A program made the position numbers and the translations under genes. A stretch of DNA of 64,000 bases from DASYTH01 sp045806965 (GTDB taxonomy: Bacteria > Actinomycetota > Actinomycetes > Mycobacteriales > Pseudonocardiaceae), in assembly GCA_045806965.1 (NCBI GenBank), contig JBJMIG010000054.1, positions 10,954 through 74,953 of the forward strand. Direction: 5' to 3'. The notes under the pieces are model-generated. The model made no database searches. It worked only from the letters and a program-made list of their open reading frames with translations, and was not told the origin of the DNA. Shown here in pieces: positions 16,262 through 24,390 of this stretch; position 1 is the first letter of the stretch, and the number at the start of each line of letters is the position of its first letter.

Positions 16262-16626
16262 ATGGCCGAATCATTCGGTGCATTGTTGAGAGAGCGCCGG
16301 CTCGCCGCCGGTTTGTCCGTGAGCCAGTTGGCCGAGGCGCTCTGATCGCCATGGTCCAACCGTCCCGCACATCCACCGGAGGCAGGTGACCGCGGAAGAG
16401 GTGTGGACGCTCGCTCGGGACAACCCGGAACCGATCCGGTCGGAACTGCTGGTGCTCGCGTCCCGGGTCGCCGAGTACACCGGATGGATGTGTCGCCGAC
16501 CAGGTGTCGCTCGCCCGCGGCTGGGCCCTGTGTGACCTGGGGCGATCGGCGGAAGCCGCCGCGCTTCTGGACCGGTACGTAGTGACGATCCCGGCGACAG
16601 CGCGCCGGGCGCGGGCGCGCTTCTGA
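16262..16626 (+). pseudogene. Decayed XRE-family regulator with TPR-type C-terminus
   Basis: The segment starts like an XRE DNA-binding protein (MAESFGALLRERRLAAGLSVSQLAEAL) and hits a stop at 16343. One frame over, the sequence continues with HIHRRQVTAEEVWTLARDN and RSELLVLASRVAEYTGWM. After another frame change and a large deletion, VSLARGWALCDLGRSAEAAALLDRY and IPATARRARARF appear, which are TPR-style repeats of such regulators. The order is right but several frames and most of the middle are lost, so the gene is a relic. It lies immediately after the small exported peptide gene, whose receptor it may once have encoded. Confidence 0.7.
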
Positions 16627-16659
16627 ACCGGTGGCACAACCACTGTGCCGTCCGGGCGT

Positions 16660-19653
16660 CTATTCCGAACTGACCGGGGTTCTCCGGGCACCGCGACCGG
16701 CCGGGTAGCCGCAAGCACAGTCGAGCGCCGCGCGCTCGCGCCTGATCTCGATGGCCTCCGGCGCGTCGAGCCGGTCGAACCCATGCTCGGCGGCGCGCCA
16801 GTGCTCGGCCGCCCGCCGGTGATCGCCGACCTCGTGCAGCGCCAAGGCGATTCCGTGGTCGGCCTGTGCCCGCTTGCCGTGGTCCCCGGTGCCACCGGCC
16901 AGATCGTAGGCCGCATGGAAGGCACGCAGCGCTGACTCCTGATCGCATCGGGCCCGGAAGGTCGCTCCCCGATCAAGGTAGAGCTGGGTCCGCAGGTGGG
17001 CGTCCGCGACGGAGTTCGCGACCACCTTGGCCCGTTCCTGGCAGCGCCGGGCCTCGTCCAGGTCACCACGCGAGCGGTGCACATTTCCGATGTAGTTGAG
17101 TGCGTACGCCTCAGCACAGCGGTCACCGATGTCCACGGCGATGGCGTAGGCCTCCTGGTGCGTGGCCACGGCCGTGTCGGGCTCGCCCAGTCGCAGTTGG
17201 ACCGCGCCAAGGTTGTCCAGGGCGTGCGCCAGCCCGCTGCGGTAGCCAACCTTGCGGAGCATGTCCACCGCGGCGAGGTGCTGGCGGTGGGCCACGGCCA
17301 GGTCGCCGTGCAACTCGTTGAGGTAACCGAGCATGCTCAGCACGTAGGCCTGCCCGCGCTCGTGGCCGAGCTGCTCGTACTTGGCAAGTGCCTGCTCGAA
17401 TTCCGTGATCGCCTGCGCGCGGCCGCCCAGGTCCGCCATCGGGCCGGCCACGGCGCACAGCGTGTCGGCCTCGCCGCGGACATCGCCCAACGTCACCCAC
17501 AGCGGGAGTGCGTGCCTGGCAAGCTCCAAGGCCTGGTTGATCCTTCCGACCCGCCAGTGGGCCGTGGACAACCGGACCAGGACGTGCGCCTGGCCGTACA
17601 GATTCGGGGGATCGGCGGTCACGGTCTGCCTGGCCAGCTCCAGCGTCTCGGTCCAGTCCTCGAGGTGCCCGACGGTGTAGAGGTACCGCCACAGCAGCAC
17701 GGCAAGTCGCCAGGTGTGGTCGCGGTGGCCGGTCGCCTCCGCGTACTTGATCGAGGCGACCAGGTTGGTGCGCTCGGTAGCCAACCAGGCCAGTGCCGCC
17801 TGCCCGTCGTCGAAGGTGAGTGCCGGGCCGCACTCGCGGTCGAAGGTGGGTTGCTGATCGCGGTCGAACGGGAACGCGGCTGCGATCGCCGAACTGGTTG
17901 TGACCAGGTAGAAGTCCAGCAGGCGGGCCAGGCCCGCGCGCGCCTCGCTCGGGTCGGCGGACGGCAGCGAAGCGGCGAACTCCTTGAGTGGGTCAAGCAT
18001 GTGGTACCGCCCGGGGGTGGACTCCTCCAGCAGGCTCGTCCCGTACAACTCGTCGAGCAGCGCGTCGGCCTCGGCTACGCCACGGCCGGTGAGCGCGGCG
18101 GCGGCGGGCGCGCTGAGGTCCTGGGCCGGGAGCGCGCCGAACAGCCGGAAGAGTGTCCCTGTTGGATCGTCAAGCTGCTGATAGGAGACCCTGAAAGCGC
18201 CCGTGACATCGGTGAACCCGGCCCACGGGCTGGTTTGGCGCAGCAGCCGCACCAGGTGCTCGATCGGCCAGCTTTCGTGCTTGCGGAACTGCGAAGCCGC
18301 CACCTTGATCTGCAACGGCAGCCGGTCGCAGCGCTCCACCACATCGTCGATCGCGGCGAAGCGGCCGCGCAACCGGTCTGGACCGGCTAACTGGCGGAAC
18401 AGCTCAGCGGCCTCGTTCAGCGGCAGCGGGCCGAGCCGGCGCGGGCTGGCGACGTCGAGGTCGCTGGCCCTTCGGCTGGTCACGATCGCCAGGCAACCCG
18501 GCCCCTCGGGCAACAAGGCGCGTACCTGGTCACCGGACAACGCGTTGTCCAGCACCAGCAATGTTCGGGTGCCGTGTAGTTTGCCTTGGTAGAGAGCGGT
18601 TCTGGCGGCCAGGGTTGGCGGGATGGCCTCGACGGGCACGCCGAGGCCGGTCAGCAGCTTGGCAAGTGCGTCCGCCGGGGTGGCCGGCTCGACATTCGGC
18701 GTGAACCCATCGAGTTCGACCAACAGCTGACCATCGGGAAACCGGCTACGCAGGCGGTGTGCCGCCTCGATGGCCAGCGTGCTCTTGCCGACCCCTGGCG
18801 TTCCGCTCAACCACACCACCTGCGGCTCGACCGCCACCTGCCCGGCCATCCGCTCGATCGCGGCAAGCTCGGCGGCCCGCCCGGTGAACCGGGCCGGCCG
18901 GTTCGGCAGCGCACCGCGTCGCTCGTCGTACTGGGCGAGGCGAGCGAGGTCACGCAGCTCGGCGGAGGCCCGCATGCCGTACGCACCAAGGGCCTGCACG
19001 GTCTCGTGGTAGAGTTTCATCGCCTCCACTCGCTCGTCGTTGGCGAGCAGGGCGCGCATCAGCAGGACGCCAGGGCGCACTCGGCTGGGATCGGTTCGGA
19101 CGACCGGGCGGAGCTGGTCGCGCACCCACCGGTGGTTGCCCGCGGCCAGCTCCAGTTCGGCGAGGTCGCCGAGCGCGTCGACCCGCGCGCTTTCCGACGT
19201 GACGACATCGCTGCCGCCGACCCGGTCGATGTCGATGTCCTCAAGGAAATCCCCGCGCCACAGGAAGACGGCCCGACGTAGTAGGGCGGTCGCCGTGGCC
19301 GGGTCCGCGTCCCGCTTCGCAACCTCCGCTTTCGCGCACAGCCGAGTGAATCGCGTCGCGTCGACCTGGTCCGCACTGATCCGTAGGACGTACCCGGTCG
19401 GCGTGGTCGCGATCTCCACGTCGGTGGCGCCGACCGTATTGAACGCCTTGCGTAGCTTGGCGACATAGCCGGCGACCAGGTTCGTGCTCGGCGCCTTGTC
19501 GCCCCAAATGATCTCGATCAGGCGCTCGCGGGACACCGGCCGGTTCGCGTGCAGGAGAAGGACGACCAGCACGAACCGCTGCTGAAGGTCGCCGAGGTCG
19601 ACCTGGCGGTCATCGTGCCACGCCTCGAACGGGCCCAGCATCCGGAACTCCAT
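16660..19653 (-). CDS. SARP/AfsR-type regulator with NB-ARC ATPase and TPR domains
   Basis: A 997-residue regulator. Residues 1-90 are an OmpR-type winged helix (FRMLGPFEAWHDDRQVDLG, GYVAKLRKAF) and 95-240 a bacterial transcriptional activation domain. An NB-ARC ATPase follows, with P-loop GTPGVGKST, LLVLDNALS and IVTSRR (about 280-560), then a long TPR array to the end. This is the AfsR layout: ATP-dependent activators, usually tuned by phosphorylation or small molecules, that switch on secondary metabolism. ATG 19653 begins the homology; a TTG 11 codons earlier is possible. It is divergent from the VWA gene, with about 90 bases between them. Confidence 0.85.
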   Translation of the reverse strand: MEFRMLGPFEAWHDDRQVDLGDLQQRFVLVVLLLHANRPVSRERLIEIIWGDKAPSTNLVAGYVAKLRKAFNTVGATDVEIATTPTGYVLRISADQVDATRFTRLCAKAEVAKRDADPATATALLRRAVFLWRGDFLEDIDIDRVGGSDVVTSESARVDALGDLAELELAAGNHRWVRDQLRPVVRTDPSRVRPGVLLMRALLANDERVEAMKLYHETVQALGAYGMRASAELRDLARLAQYDERRGALPNRPARFTGRAAELAAIERMAGQVAVEPQVVWLSGTPGVGKSTLAIEAAHRLRSRFPDGQLLVELDGFTPNVEPATPADALAKLLTGLGVPVEAIPPTLAARTALYQGKLHGTRTLLVLDNALSGDQVRALLPEGPGCLAIVTSRRASDLDVASPRRLGPLPLNEAAELFRQLAGPDRLRGRFAAIDDVVERCDRLPLQIKVAASQFRKHESWPIEHLVRLLRQTSPWAGFTDVTGAFRVSYQQLDDPTGTLFRLFGALPAQDLSAPAAAALTGRGVAEADALLDELYGTSLLEESTPGRYHMLDPLKEFAASLPSADPSEARAGLARLLDFYLVTTSSAIAAAFPFDRDQQPTFDRECGPALTFDDGQAALAWLATERTNLVASIKYAEATGHRDHTWRLAVLLWRYLYTVGHLEDWTETLELARQTVTADPPNLYGQAHVLVRLSTAHWRVGRINQALELARHALPLWVTLGDVRGEADTLCAVAGPMADLGGRAQAITEFEQALAKYEQLGHERGQAYVLSMLGYLNELHGDLAVAHRQHLAAVDMLRKVGYRSGLAHALDNLGAVQLRLGEPDTAVATHQEAYAIAVDIGDRCAEAYALNYIGNVHRSRGDLDEARRCQERAKVVANSVADAHLRTQLYLDRGATFRARCDQESALRAFHAAYDLAGGTGDHGKRAQADHGIALALHEVGDHRRAAEHWRAAEHGFDRLDAPEAIEIRRERAALDCACGYPAGRGARRTPVSSE

Positions 19654-19744
19654 AGCCGGATCTCTTTTTTGTCCATCGCTGTTCAATCCCGCCCCGAGAA
19701 GCTCGGATTGGTCAGCACCTCACCTGGCTCCCGTAAGGAGTGCG

Positions 19745-20335
19745 ATGCACGCCGGCCCCGTCTTGCCGATCTATGTGGTCTGCGACCATTCGTTCTCGAT
19801 GCTCGATCACATCGACACGTTGAACGATAGCCTGCTGGAACTGCACCGAGCCTGTGGCCGCGACCCATACGTCTCAGCGCGGACGCTATTCTGCTTGATC
19901 GGCTTCGCCGAGTCGCCCGAGATTCTACTGCCGCTGTGCAAGCCGGACTGGCTCGCGACGATACCCGGCGGCGGCACCGCACGTGCATCGTCGAATTTCG
20001 CCCCCGCGTTCAGCTTCCTGCGGGAGATCATTACCCGGGACGTGGCCGTGCTCAGGCGAAAAACCCACGACGTGTACCGCCCGGCGGTGTTCTTCCTGTC
20101 CGACGGCCAGCCGACCGATCCGATGACCTGGCCCGCGGCGCACGCCAGACTCGTCGACCCGGCGTGGGCCGCACACCCCGACATAGTGGCTCTTGGCGTC
20201 GGCGAGGCGGATCCGGTGACCATCAACCGGATCGGCACGTTCGGTGCGTATCTGGGCCGGAACGGGTTGGGCCTTGGGGCGGTGCTCCGCCGACTCGTCG
20301 GCGCCGCTGCTCCGCTCGGGCCTGATCCGGCATAG
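19745..20335 (+). CDS. VWA-domain protein (TerY-like)
   Basis: A 196-residue von Willebrand factor A domain occupying the entire protein. The metal-binding MIDAS motif is DHSFSM (DxSxS, residues 14-19), and later elements LSDGQPTD and IVALGVGEAD fit the Rossmann-like fold. It has no signal peptide or membrane helix, so it acts in the cytoplasm as a binding or scaffold protein, as TerY does in tellurite and phage-stress operons. No ter genes are near. GTAAGGAG lies before ATG 19745. It converges with a small membrane-peptide gene. Confidence 0.8.
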   Translation: MHAGPVLPIYVVCDHSFSMLDHIDTLNDSLLELHRACGRDPYVSARTLFCLIGFAESPEILLPLCKPDWLATIPGGGTARASSNFAPAFSFLREIITRDVAVLRRKTHDVYRPAVFFLSDGQPTDPMTWPAAHARLVDPAWAAHPDIVALGVGEADPVTINRIGTFGAYLGRNGLGLGAVLRRLVGAAAPLGPDPA

Positions 20336-20344
20336 GTCGGACGC

Positions 20345-20584
20345 TCATGCATGCATTGTCCATTTCTGGTCCATCGGTGCCGTCCACGCTGTCCGCGGTT
20401 GGACGAACGGAGGCGACGATGGAGATTCACTAGCCGATAACGACGTCGTGGCGACCGGGGTCCGGCTGGGTTCGGCCGGACCGTCAATCGGCCGACAAGA
20501 GAGGGCGACCCCGACGAAGAACCCCACCAAGAATGCCAGACCGACCAGTCGGGCGGTCGCGGAGACCGTGCACACGAGCTTCAT
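20345..20584 (-). CDS. Small putative membrane/exported protein (79 aa)
   Basis: The frame has an N-terminal hydrophobic stretch (VGLAFLVGFFVGVALSC, residues 14-30) after a short basic start, then a polar tail rich in S, T and P. A cysteine right after the hydrophobic core resembles a lipobox but lacks the usual leucine at -3. The ribosome-binding site is weak. The composition argues for a real signal-anchored peptide, but there is no family match I recognise. Confidence 0.45.
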   Translation of the reverse strand: MKLVCTVSATARLVGLAFLVGFFVGVALSCRPIDGPAEPSRTPVATTSLSASESPSSPPFVQPRTAWTAPMDQKWTMHA

Positions 20585-20713
20585 TTCGTCTCTTTCGCCG
20601 AATGGACGGGGATGACCTCTACCACTGAGTGTGTGCCCGGCCGGTGCATCTCGAAAGGCGTTTCCCTGGTCACGACCCGGCCAGCAACGGGAAACCGCTG
20701 GGAGGGCTCGAAC

Positions 20714-21658
20714 ATGGTGACGATCGCGGACCTGGTGAAGGAACTGAAGGTCCTGCGCAAAGGGCGCGGGGTGTTCGTCAGTCAGATCGACGAGCGCATC
20801 GGGCCGGCCTTGCGGGAAGTCTGTGCCGTTGGCGACGCGGATCCGCCGGCGGTTGTCCGCCGAAAGGTCGCCGAACGGCTGGAGCAACTTGCCGGCGACC
20901 TGCCGGTGGACATTGGAGTCGCGGTCCTGGCCGCGTTCGCGATCTGTCCGGAGGCACGGTTTCGGCTCTACCAGGAACGGGTGGAGTGGGCGGCTACCCG
21001 GTTGAATCGCGATCCGCGGACCGCCCGGCGCCGGGTCGACGACGGCATCGACCATCTTGCCCAACTCGCCATCGTCGAGTCGGCCGGGCCGCCGGCGCGG
21101 CCGACCACTGCCGAAACCGGCTGGCACACCACGGAACTGCGGCTGATGCTGGCATTGGACCGACCGTCACCCGAAGCCATCGAACAGCGCCGTATCGTCT
21201 CCGACCAGGACGGCCTGACCGAACTGGACCTGGCCATCACCTTGGCCGCGCCGGCCGATCGGGCTCAGCTCGACGCGTTCGTCGTCTATGGCGGCACCCT
21301 GGTCGAGCGCGGCATGGAGACCACCTATCGGCGCTGCTTCACCGTCGCCCTGCCGCGTCCGCTGGCCCGTGGCGAGCCGCACGACATCGCCGTCCAGTTC
21401 CGGTTGCCCGACGGTCAGGCGATGCGGCCATACGTCGTGTGCGTGCCGAAGCACCGGTGTGCCGTGTTCGAGCTGCGGGTGCGGTTCGACCGGGCCCGGC
21501 TGCCGGGCCGGATCTGGTTGCTGCGCGGCGTTTTCGAGCGCGACATCGACGACCCGATGCGCGGCGGCGAAGTCCTCACCGCTGACCTGGCCGGCGAGAT
21601 CCACGCCACTTTCCGCAACCTCGCCTCTGGCCTCGCCTACGGCGCCCGCTGGGGTTGA
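20714..21658 (+). CDS. Conserved hypothetical protein, actinobacterial type
   Basis: A 314-residue soluble protein. GGGAGGG precedes ATG 20714. The N-terminal third is helical (IADLVKELKVLRKGRGVFVS, then a leucine-rich segment) and contains NRDPRTARRRVDDGIDHLAQL, which resembles a helix-turn-helix of the kind seen in actinobacterial regulators. The C-terminal two thirds are beta-rich (LDAFVVYGGTLVERGMETTY, FELRVRFDRARLPGRIWLL). I do not recognise a named family. It may be a sensor-regulator, but no motif identifies a ligand. Confidence 0.65.
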   Translation: MVTIADLVKELKVLRKGRGVFVSQIDERIGPALREVCAVGDADPPAVVRRKVAERLEQLAGDLPVDIGVAVLAAFAICPEARFRLYQERVEWAATRLNRDPRTARRRVDDGIDHLAQLAIVESAGPPARPTTAETGWHTTELRLMLALDRPSPEAIEQRRIVSDQDGLTELDLAITLAAPADRAQLDAFVVYGGTLVERGMETTYRRCFTVALPRPLARGEPHDIAVQFRLPDGQAMRPYVVCVPKHRCAVFELRVRFDRARLPGRIWLLRGVFERDIDDPMRGGEVLTADLAGEIHATFRNLASGLAYGARWG

Positions 21659-21676
21659 ACCTGGTCGGAGCCATAC

Positions 21677-21700
21677 TGATCAGCACCGCCATGCTGGTCA
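21677..21700 (+). terminator. Hairpin after the conserved hypothetical gene
   Basis: TGATCAGCA (21677-21685) pairs with TGCTGGTCA (21692-21700) with one G-T pair and a 6-base loop, 18 bases after the stop and between convergent genes. Confidence 0.45.
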
Positions 21701-21836
21701 TCGGGCGACGCCGGTCAACCCGGACCGCACAGAGCCGTTCCACGTGGAGGGGGTCGCGAAGCTCGATCACCTTGGCGGCGCATCGGGACACGCACGGCCC
21801 CAGGAGCGCAACCGGGTTCGGTGCGTTGAGCCCGAT

Positions 21837-22451
21837 CTACCCGTCGTTTCTTCTCGGGGTGCGGGCACCCGGTTCCGGAGCACCCTGGCGTCGCAGCCAC
21901 GTGGTCCGGGTGATCTCGTACTCGACTTCGCCCTGTTCGGGGCCAGGTACCGGGTAGTCGTAGCTGCCGTCGGAGATGAACGCTCGGACGAACGAGAGCC
22001 CGGCGGCGGCCATGGTGGCCCGTGACGCGGTGTTGACGGCCATGGTCTGCGCGAAGATGCGGTTGAGCCCAACGTCGCTGAAGCCGTAGCGGATGAGCTC
22101 GTGCGCGCCCTCGCCGGCATAGCCCCGGCGCCACCGGCGGCGCAACAGCCGATAGCCGAGGTCGGCCTCGCCGGCGACCTTGGGCTGGTCCGGCCCATTG
22201 GGCGGTTGCAGGATCCACCAGCCGACGAACCCGTCCTCGGCGAAGCCAACCCAGAATCCGAGGCCGGGCACCTCGCGCGAGGCAGCCAGCCGACGCCGAT
22301 GCGAGCGTTCGACCTCGGCGCGGGAGAGGGCCCGACCGGACAGGTAGCGCATCACCTCGGGATCGGAGTCCAGCTCGATCTCCAGTTCGAGGTGCTCATC
22401 GGCCAGCGGCACCAGGGTCAGCCGCGGGCTGTGCAACGAGGGTTGAGCCAC
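21837..22451 (-). CDS. GNAT acetyltransferase, RimJ/RimL-like
   Basis: A 204-residue GNAT of the ribosomal-protein-alanine acetyltransferase type: SPRLTLVPLADEH at the start, ADLGYRLLRRRWRRGYAGEGA (acetyl-CoA loop) and MAVNTASRATMAAAGLSFVR. GTG 22451 has GAGG eight bases upstream; a TTG eight codons earlier is weaker. It is a single gene convergent with the preceding one. Substrate not identifiable. Confidence 0.8.
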   Translation of the reverse strand: MAQPSLHSPRLTLVPLADEHLELEIELDSDPEVMRYLSGRALSRAEVERSHRRRLAASREVPGLGFWVGFAEDGFVGWWILQPPNGPDQPKVAGEADLGYRLLRRRWRRGYAGEGAHELIRYGFSDVGLNRIFAQTMAVNTASRATMAAAGLSFVRAFISDGSYDYPVPGPEQGEVEYEITRTTWLRRQGAPEPGARTPRRNDG

Positions 22452-22610
22452 GTGCCGATCCTCGCAGGAGGCCAAACCGATTTACCGCGGCAAGAGAGGT
22501 TCACAAGACCCGCGGTAGGCAGTCTCCTGGTACTCGACTGAGCTATCGCGCACCGTGGTCCAGTGTTTACGGACGCGCGTCCGGTCGCGTCCGGCCGCCA
22601 TTCCGCGTGA

Positions 22611-22727
22611 TCACTCGGAGGGATCGCCATACCGGGAGATGGCGTCCCAGTCGCCGAACCGCTCGCGTCCCCGGCGCTTCTTCCGCCGTGCCGCCGTCTT
22701 CCGCCACCGGCGCCACCATCCGAACAT
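22611..22727 (-). CDS. Small basic peptide (38 aa)
   Basis: An unlisted short frame with a near-perfect ribosome-binding site (AAGGAGG, six bases before ATG 22727). The product starts MFGWWRRWRKTAARRKKRRG and ends GDWDAISRYGDPSE: an aromatic and Arg/Lys-rich first half (net charge well above +10) and an acidic tail. The ribosome-binding site and coherent composition support a real gene. Function unknown. An amphipathic membrane-active or nucleic-acid-binding peptide is possible. It lies alone in the 545-base gap between the GNAT and acyl-CoA dehydrogenase genes. Confidence 0.5.
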   Translation of the reverse strand: MFGWWRRWRKTAARRKKRRGRERFGDWDAISRYGDPSE

Positions 22728-22996
22728 GACCTGCCTCCTTGCTGCCAGGCGCCTTGGTCAACGCCATTGTGACCACTATCGGGCCCCAGGCTGGTCCACG
22801 CACCAGGGAATACACCGGTATCGGCGCGGGATTGTCGCAGCGCGCCGGCTCCGTGGTGGACGGGCAGGCTGACGTGGCTCACACCGCTGCGCGATCGGCC
22901 CCGGCCGTCCGCTCTCCCGCGCTGATGTCTGGACCAGCGCGACATTGCGGGTGATGCTGGCGCACACCACCGGATCGTTGGCAAAGGGGTCACCCG

Positions 22997-24232
22997 ATGA
23001 CCGTTTCGTTCGTTCTCAGCCCGGAGCAGGAACAGCTCAAGGCGGCCGCGCGTGGTTTCGCCCAGGAGCAGCTGCGGGGTCTTGCCGCCCCGGTCCGGGC
23101 GGAGCCTGATCCGAAGGCTCGGGCGCTGCTGCTGCGGCCGGTGTTCGAGAATGCGGTCGCCGCGGGGTTTCTCCGGGGTCTGATTCCGGTGCCCTTCGGC
23201 GGGGCGGCGTCCAACGGCGTGGACGCGGCCATCTTCCTCGAGGAGTGGGCGGCGGAGATGCCGGACTTCGTAATCTCGATGGGCGGTCCGCTGATCGCGC
23301 TGGCGCCGGTCTATCAGGTGGGCACGCCGGACCAGGTCGAGCGTTTCGTTGGTCCGTTCCTGGTCGACTCCGGCGCGCCGCTGGCGGCGATGGCCTTCAG
23401 CGAGCCGGAAGGCAGTGCGAACTTCGACGCCGAGGGTCCCGGCCACGGGATCCGCACCACCGCGGTGCTCGACGGCGAGGAGTGGGTGATCAACGGTCGC
23501 AAGGCCTGGGCATCGCACCTGTGTGGCTGGGACGGCGACGGCCCGGAGATCATGACCGTCGTCTGCCGCACCCCTGGCGGCATCTCGCTCATCGTCGCCG
23601 AACGCGACCACCTGGCCGGCAAGATCGAGGTCGAGGAGTACTACGACCTGCCGGGACTCAAGGGCTGCCTGACCACCCGGGTCCGGCTCACCGACGTGCG
23701 CGTTCCGCGCGGCAACCTGCTCGGCGAGGAAGGCCAGGGCGTGCAGTTGACCCGCAACGCGTTTCTGGCAAGCGGCGCGTCGATCGCCATCTTCGCCGCC
23801 GCCGCGATGCGGCAGGCCTTCGACATCGCCTACCGCTTCGCTCTTGCCGAGACACGTGGCGGACCGGTGCCGATCATCGAGTATCAAGCGGTGTCCGACG
23901 TCCTTGCCGATGCCAAGGGAAAGCTCGAAGCCGTCCGGTTGCTCGGTTGGCGCGCGCTGGACGCCGTCATCTCAGGTCATCCCAGCGGGCTGGAACTCGC
24001 CTTGCACGCCAAGATATTCGGCTCGGAAACCGGTGTCGCGGTCATCAACGACCTCATGGGGATCGTCGGAGTGACCGCCTACGACCAGAAGTTTCCGATC
24101 ATCCGCTACCTGCTGGACGCGCTGTCCTACCCGATCATCGAAGGAAGCAACGTCGGCGTGCGCCGCCGGCAGTTGCAGGCGCTGTTCCGCACCCCCGACT
24201 ACGACCCGCTCTCCGCCTCCGGCATGGCCTGA
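22997..24232 (+). CDS. Acyl-CoA dehydrogenase family flavoprotein
   Basis: A 411-residue acyl-CoA dehydrogenase: helical N-terminal domain, the FAD/substrate beta-domain with AMAFSEPEGSANFD and WVINGRKAWASHLCGW, and the C-terminal helical domain ending with ALSYPIIEGSNVGVRRRQLQ, where EGSN corresponds to the family's EGTN segment. It is monocistronic, ATG 22997, AGGGG upstream. Being alone and unlinked to a CoA ligase, it may serve in branched-chain or xenobiotic acyl oxidation. Confidence 0.82.
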   Translation: MTVSFVLSPEQEQLKAAARGFAQEQLRGLAAPVRAEPDPKARALLLRPVFENAVAAGFLRGLIPVPFGGAASNGVDAAIFLEEWAAEMPDFVISMGGPLIALAPVYQVGTPDQVERFVGPFLVDSGAPLAAMAFSEPEGSANFDAEGPGHGIRTTAVLDGEEWVINGRKAWASHLCGWDGDGPEIMTVVCRTPGGISLIVAERDHLAGKIEVEEYYDLPGLKGCLTTRVRLTDVRVPRGNLLGEEGQGVQLTRNAFLASGASIAIFAAAAMRQAFDIAYRFALAETRGGPVPIIEYQAVSDVLADAKGKLEAVRLLGWRALDAVISGHPSGLELALHAKIFGSETGVAVINDLMGIVGVTAYDQKFPIIRYLLDALSYPIIEGSNVGVRRRQLQALFRTPDYDPLSASGMA

Positions 24233-24300
24233 CCGCCACCTGCACGCCAGCGCGGACCGGTGCCGCCGGCCCGCACTCAGGCCCGCGACTTCTGCGCTCG

Positions 24301-24361
24301 GGTACAGCGCAAGGTGACATTACGGCGCTTCTATCAGCGGAATGTCACCTTGCGCTGTACC
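24301..24361. repeat. Perfect 21-bp inverted repeat with 19-base spacer
   Basis: 24301-24321 and 24341-24361 are exact reverse complements (arm starts GGTACAGCGCAAGG). It lies 69 bases after the acyl-CoA dehydrogenase stop and 30 before the start of the next gene, so it may be a bidirectional terminator or an operator. No T-run follows. Confidence 0.8.
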
Positions 24362-24390
24362 GGGTGGGACCGGTCGGCGATCCTGGTCAA

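Noticed and set aside
16144..16389. Open frame of 81 codons overlapping the XRE relic
   Set aside because: Begins in the terminator hairpin and shows no domain; the relic reads better in other frames.
22490..22560. tRNA-like stretch on the minus strand (ATAGCTCAGTCGAG, like a D-arm)
   Set aside because: No matching acceptor stem, no T-loop consensus and no clear anticodon arm could be paired; at most a fragment or chance.
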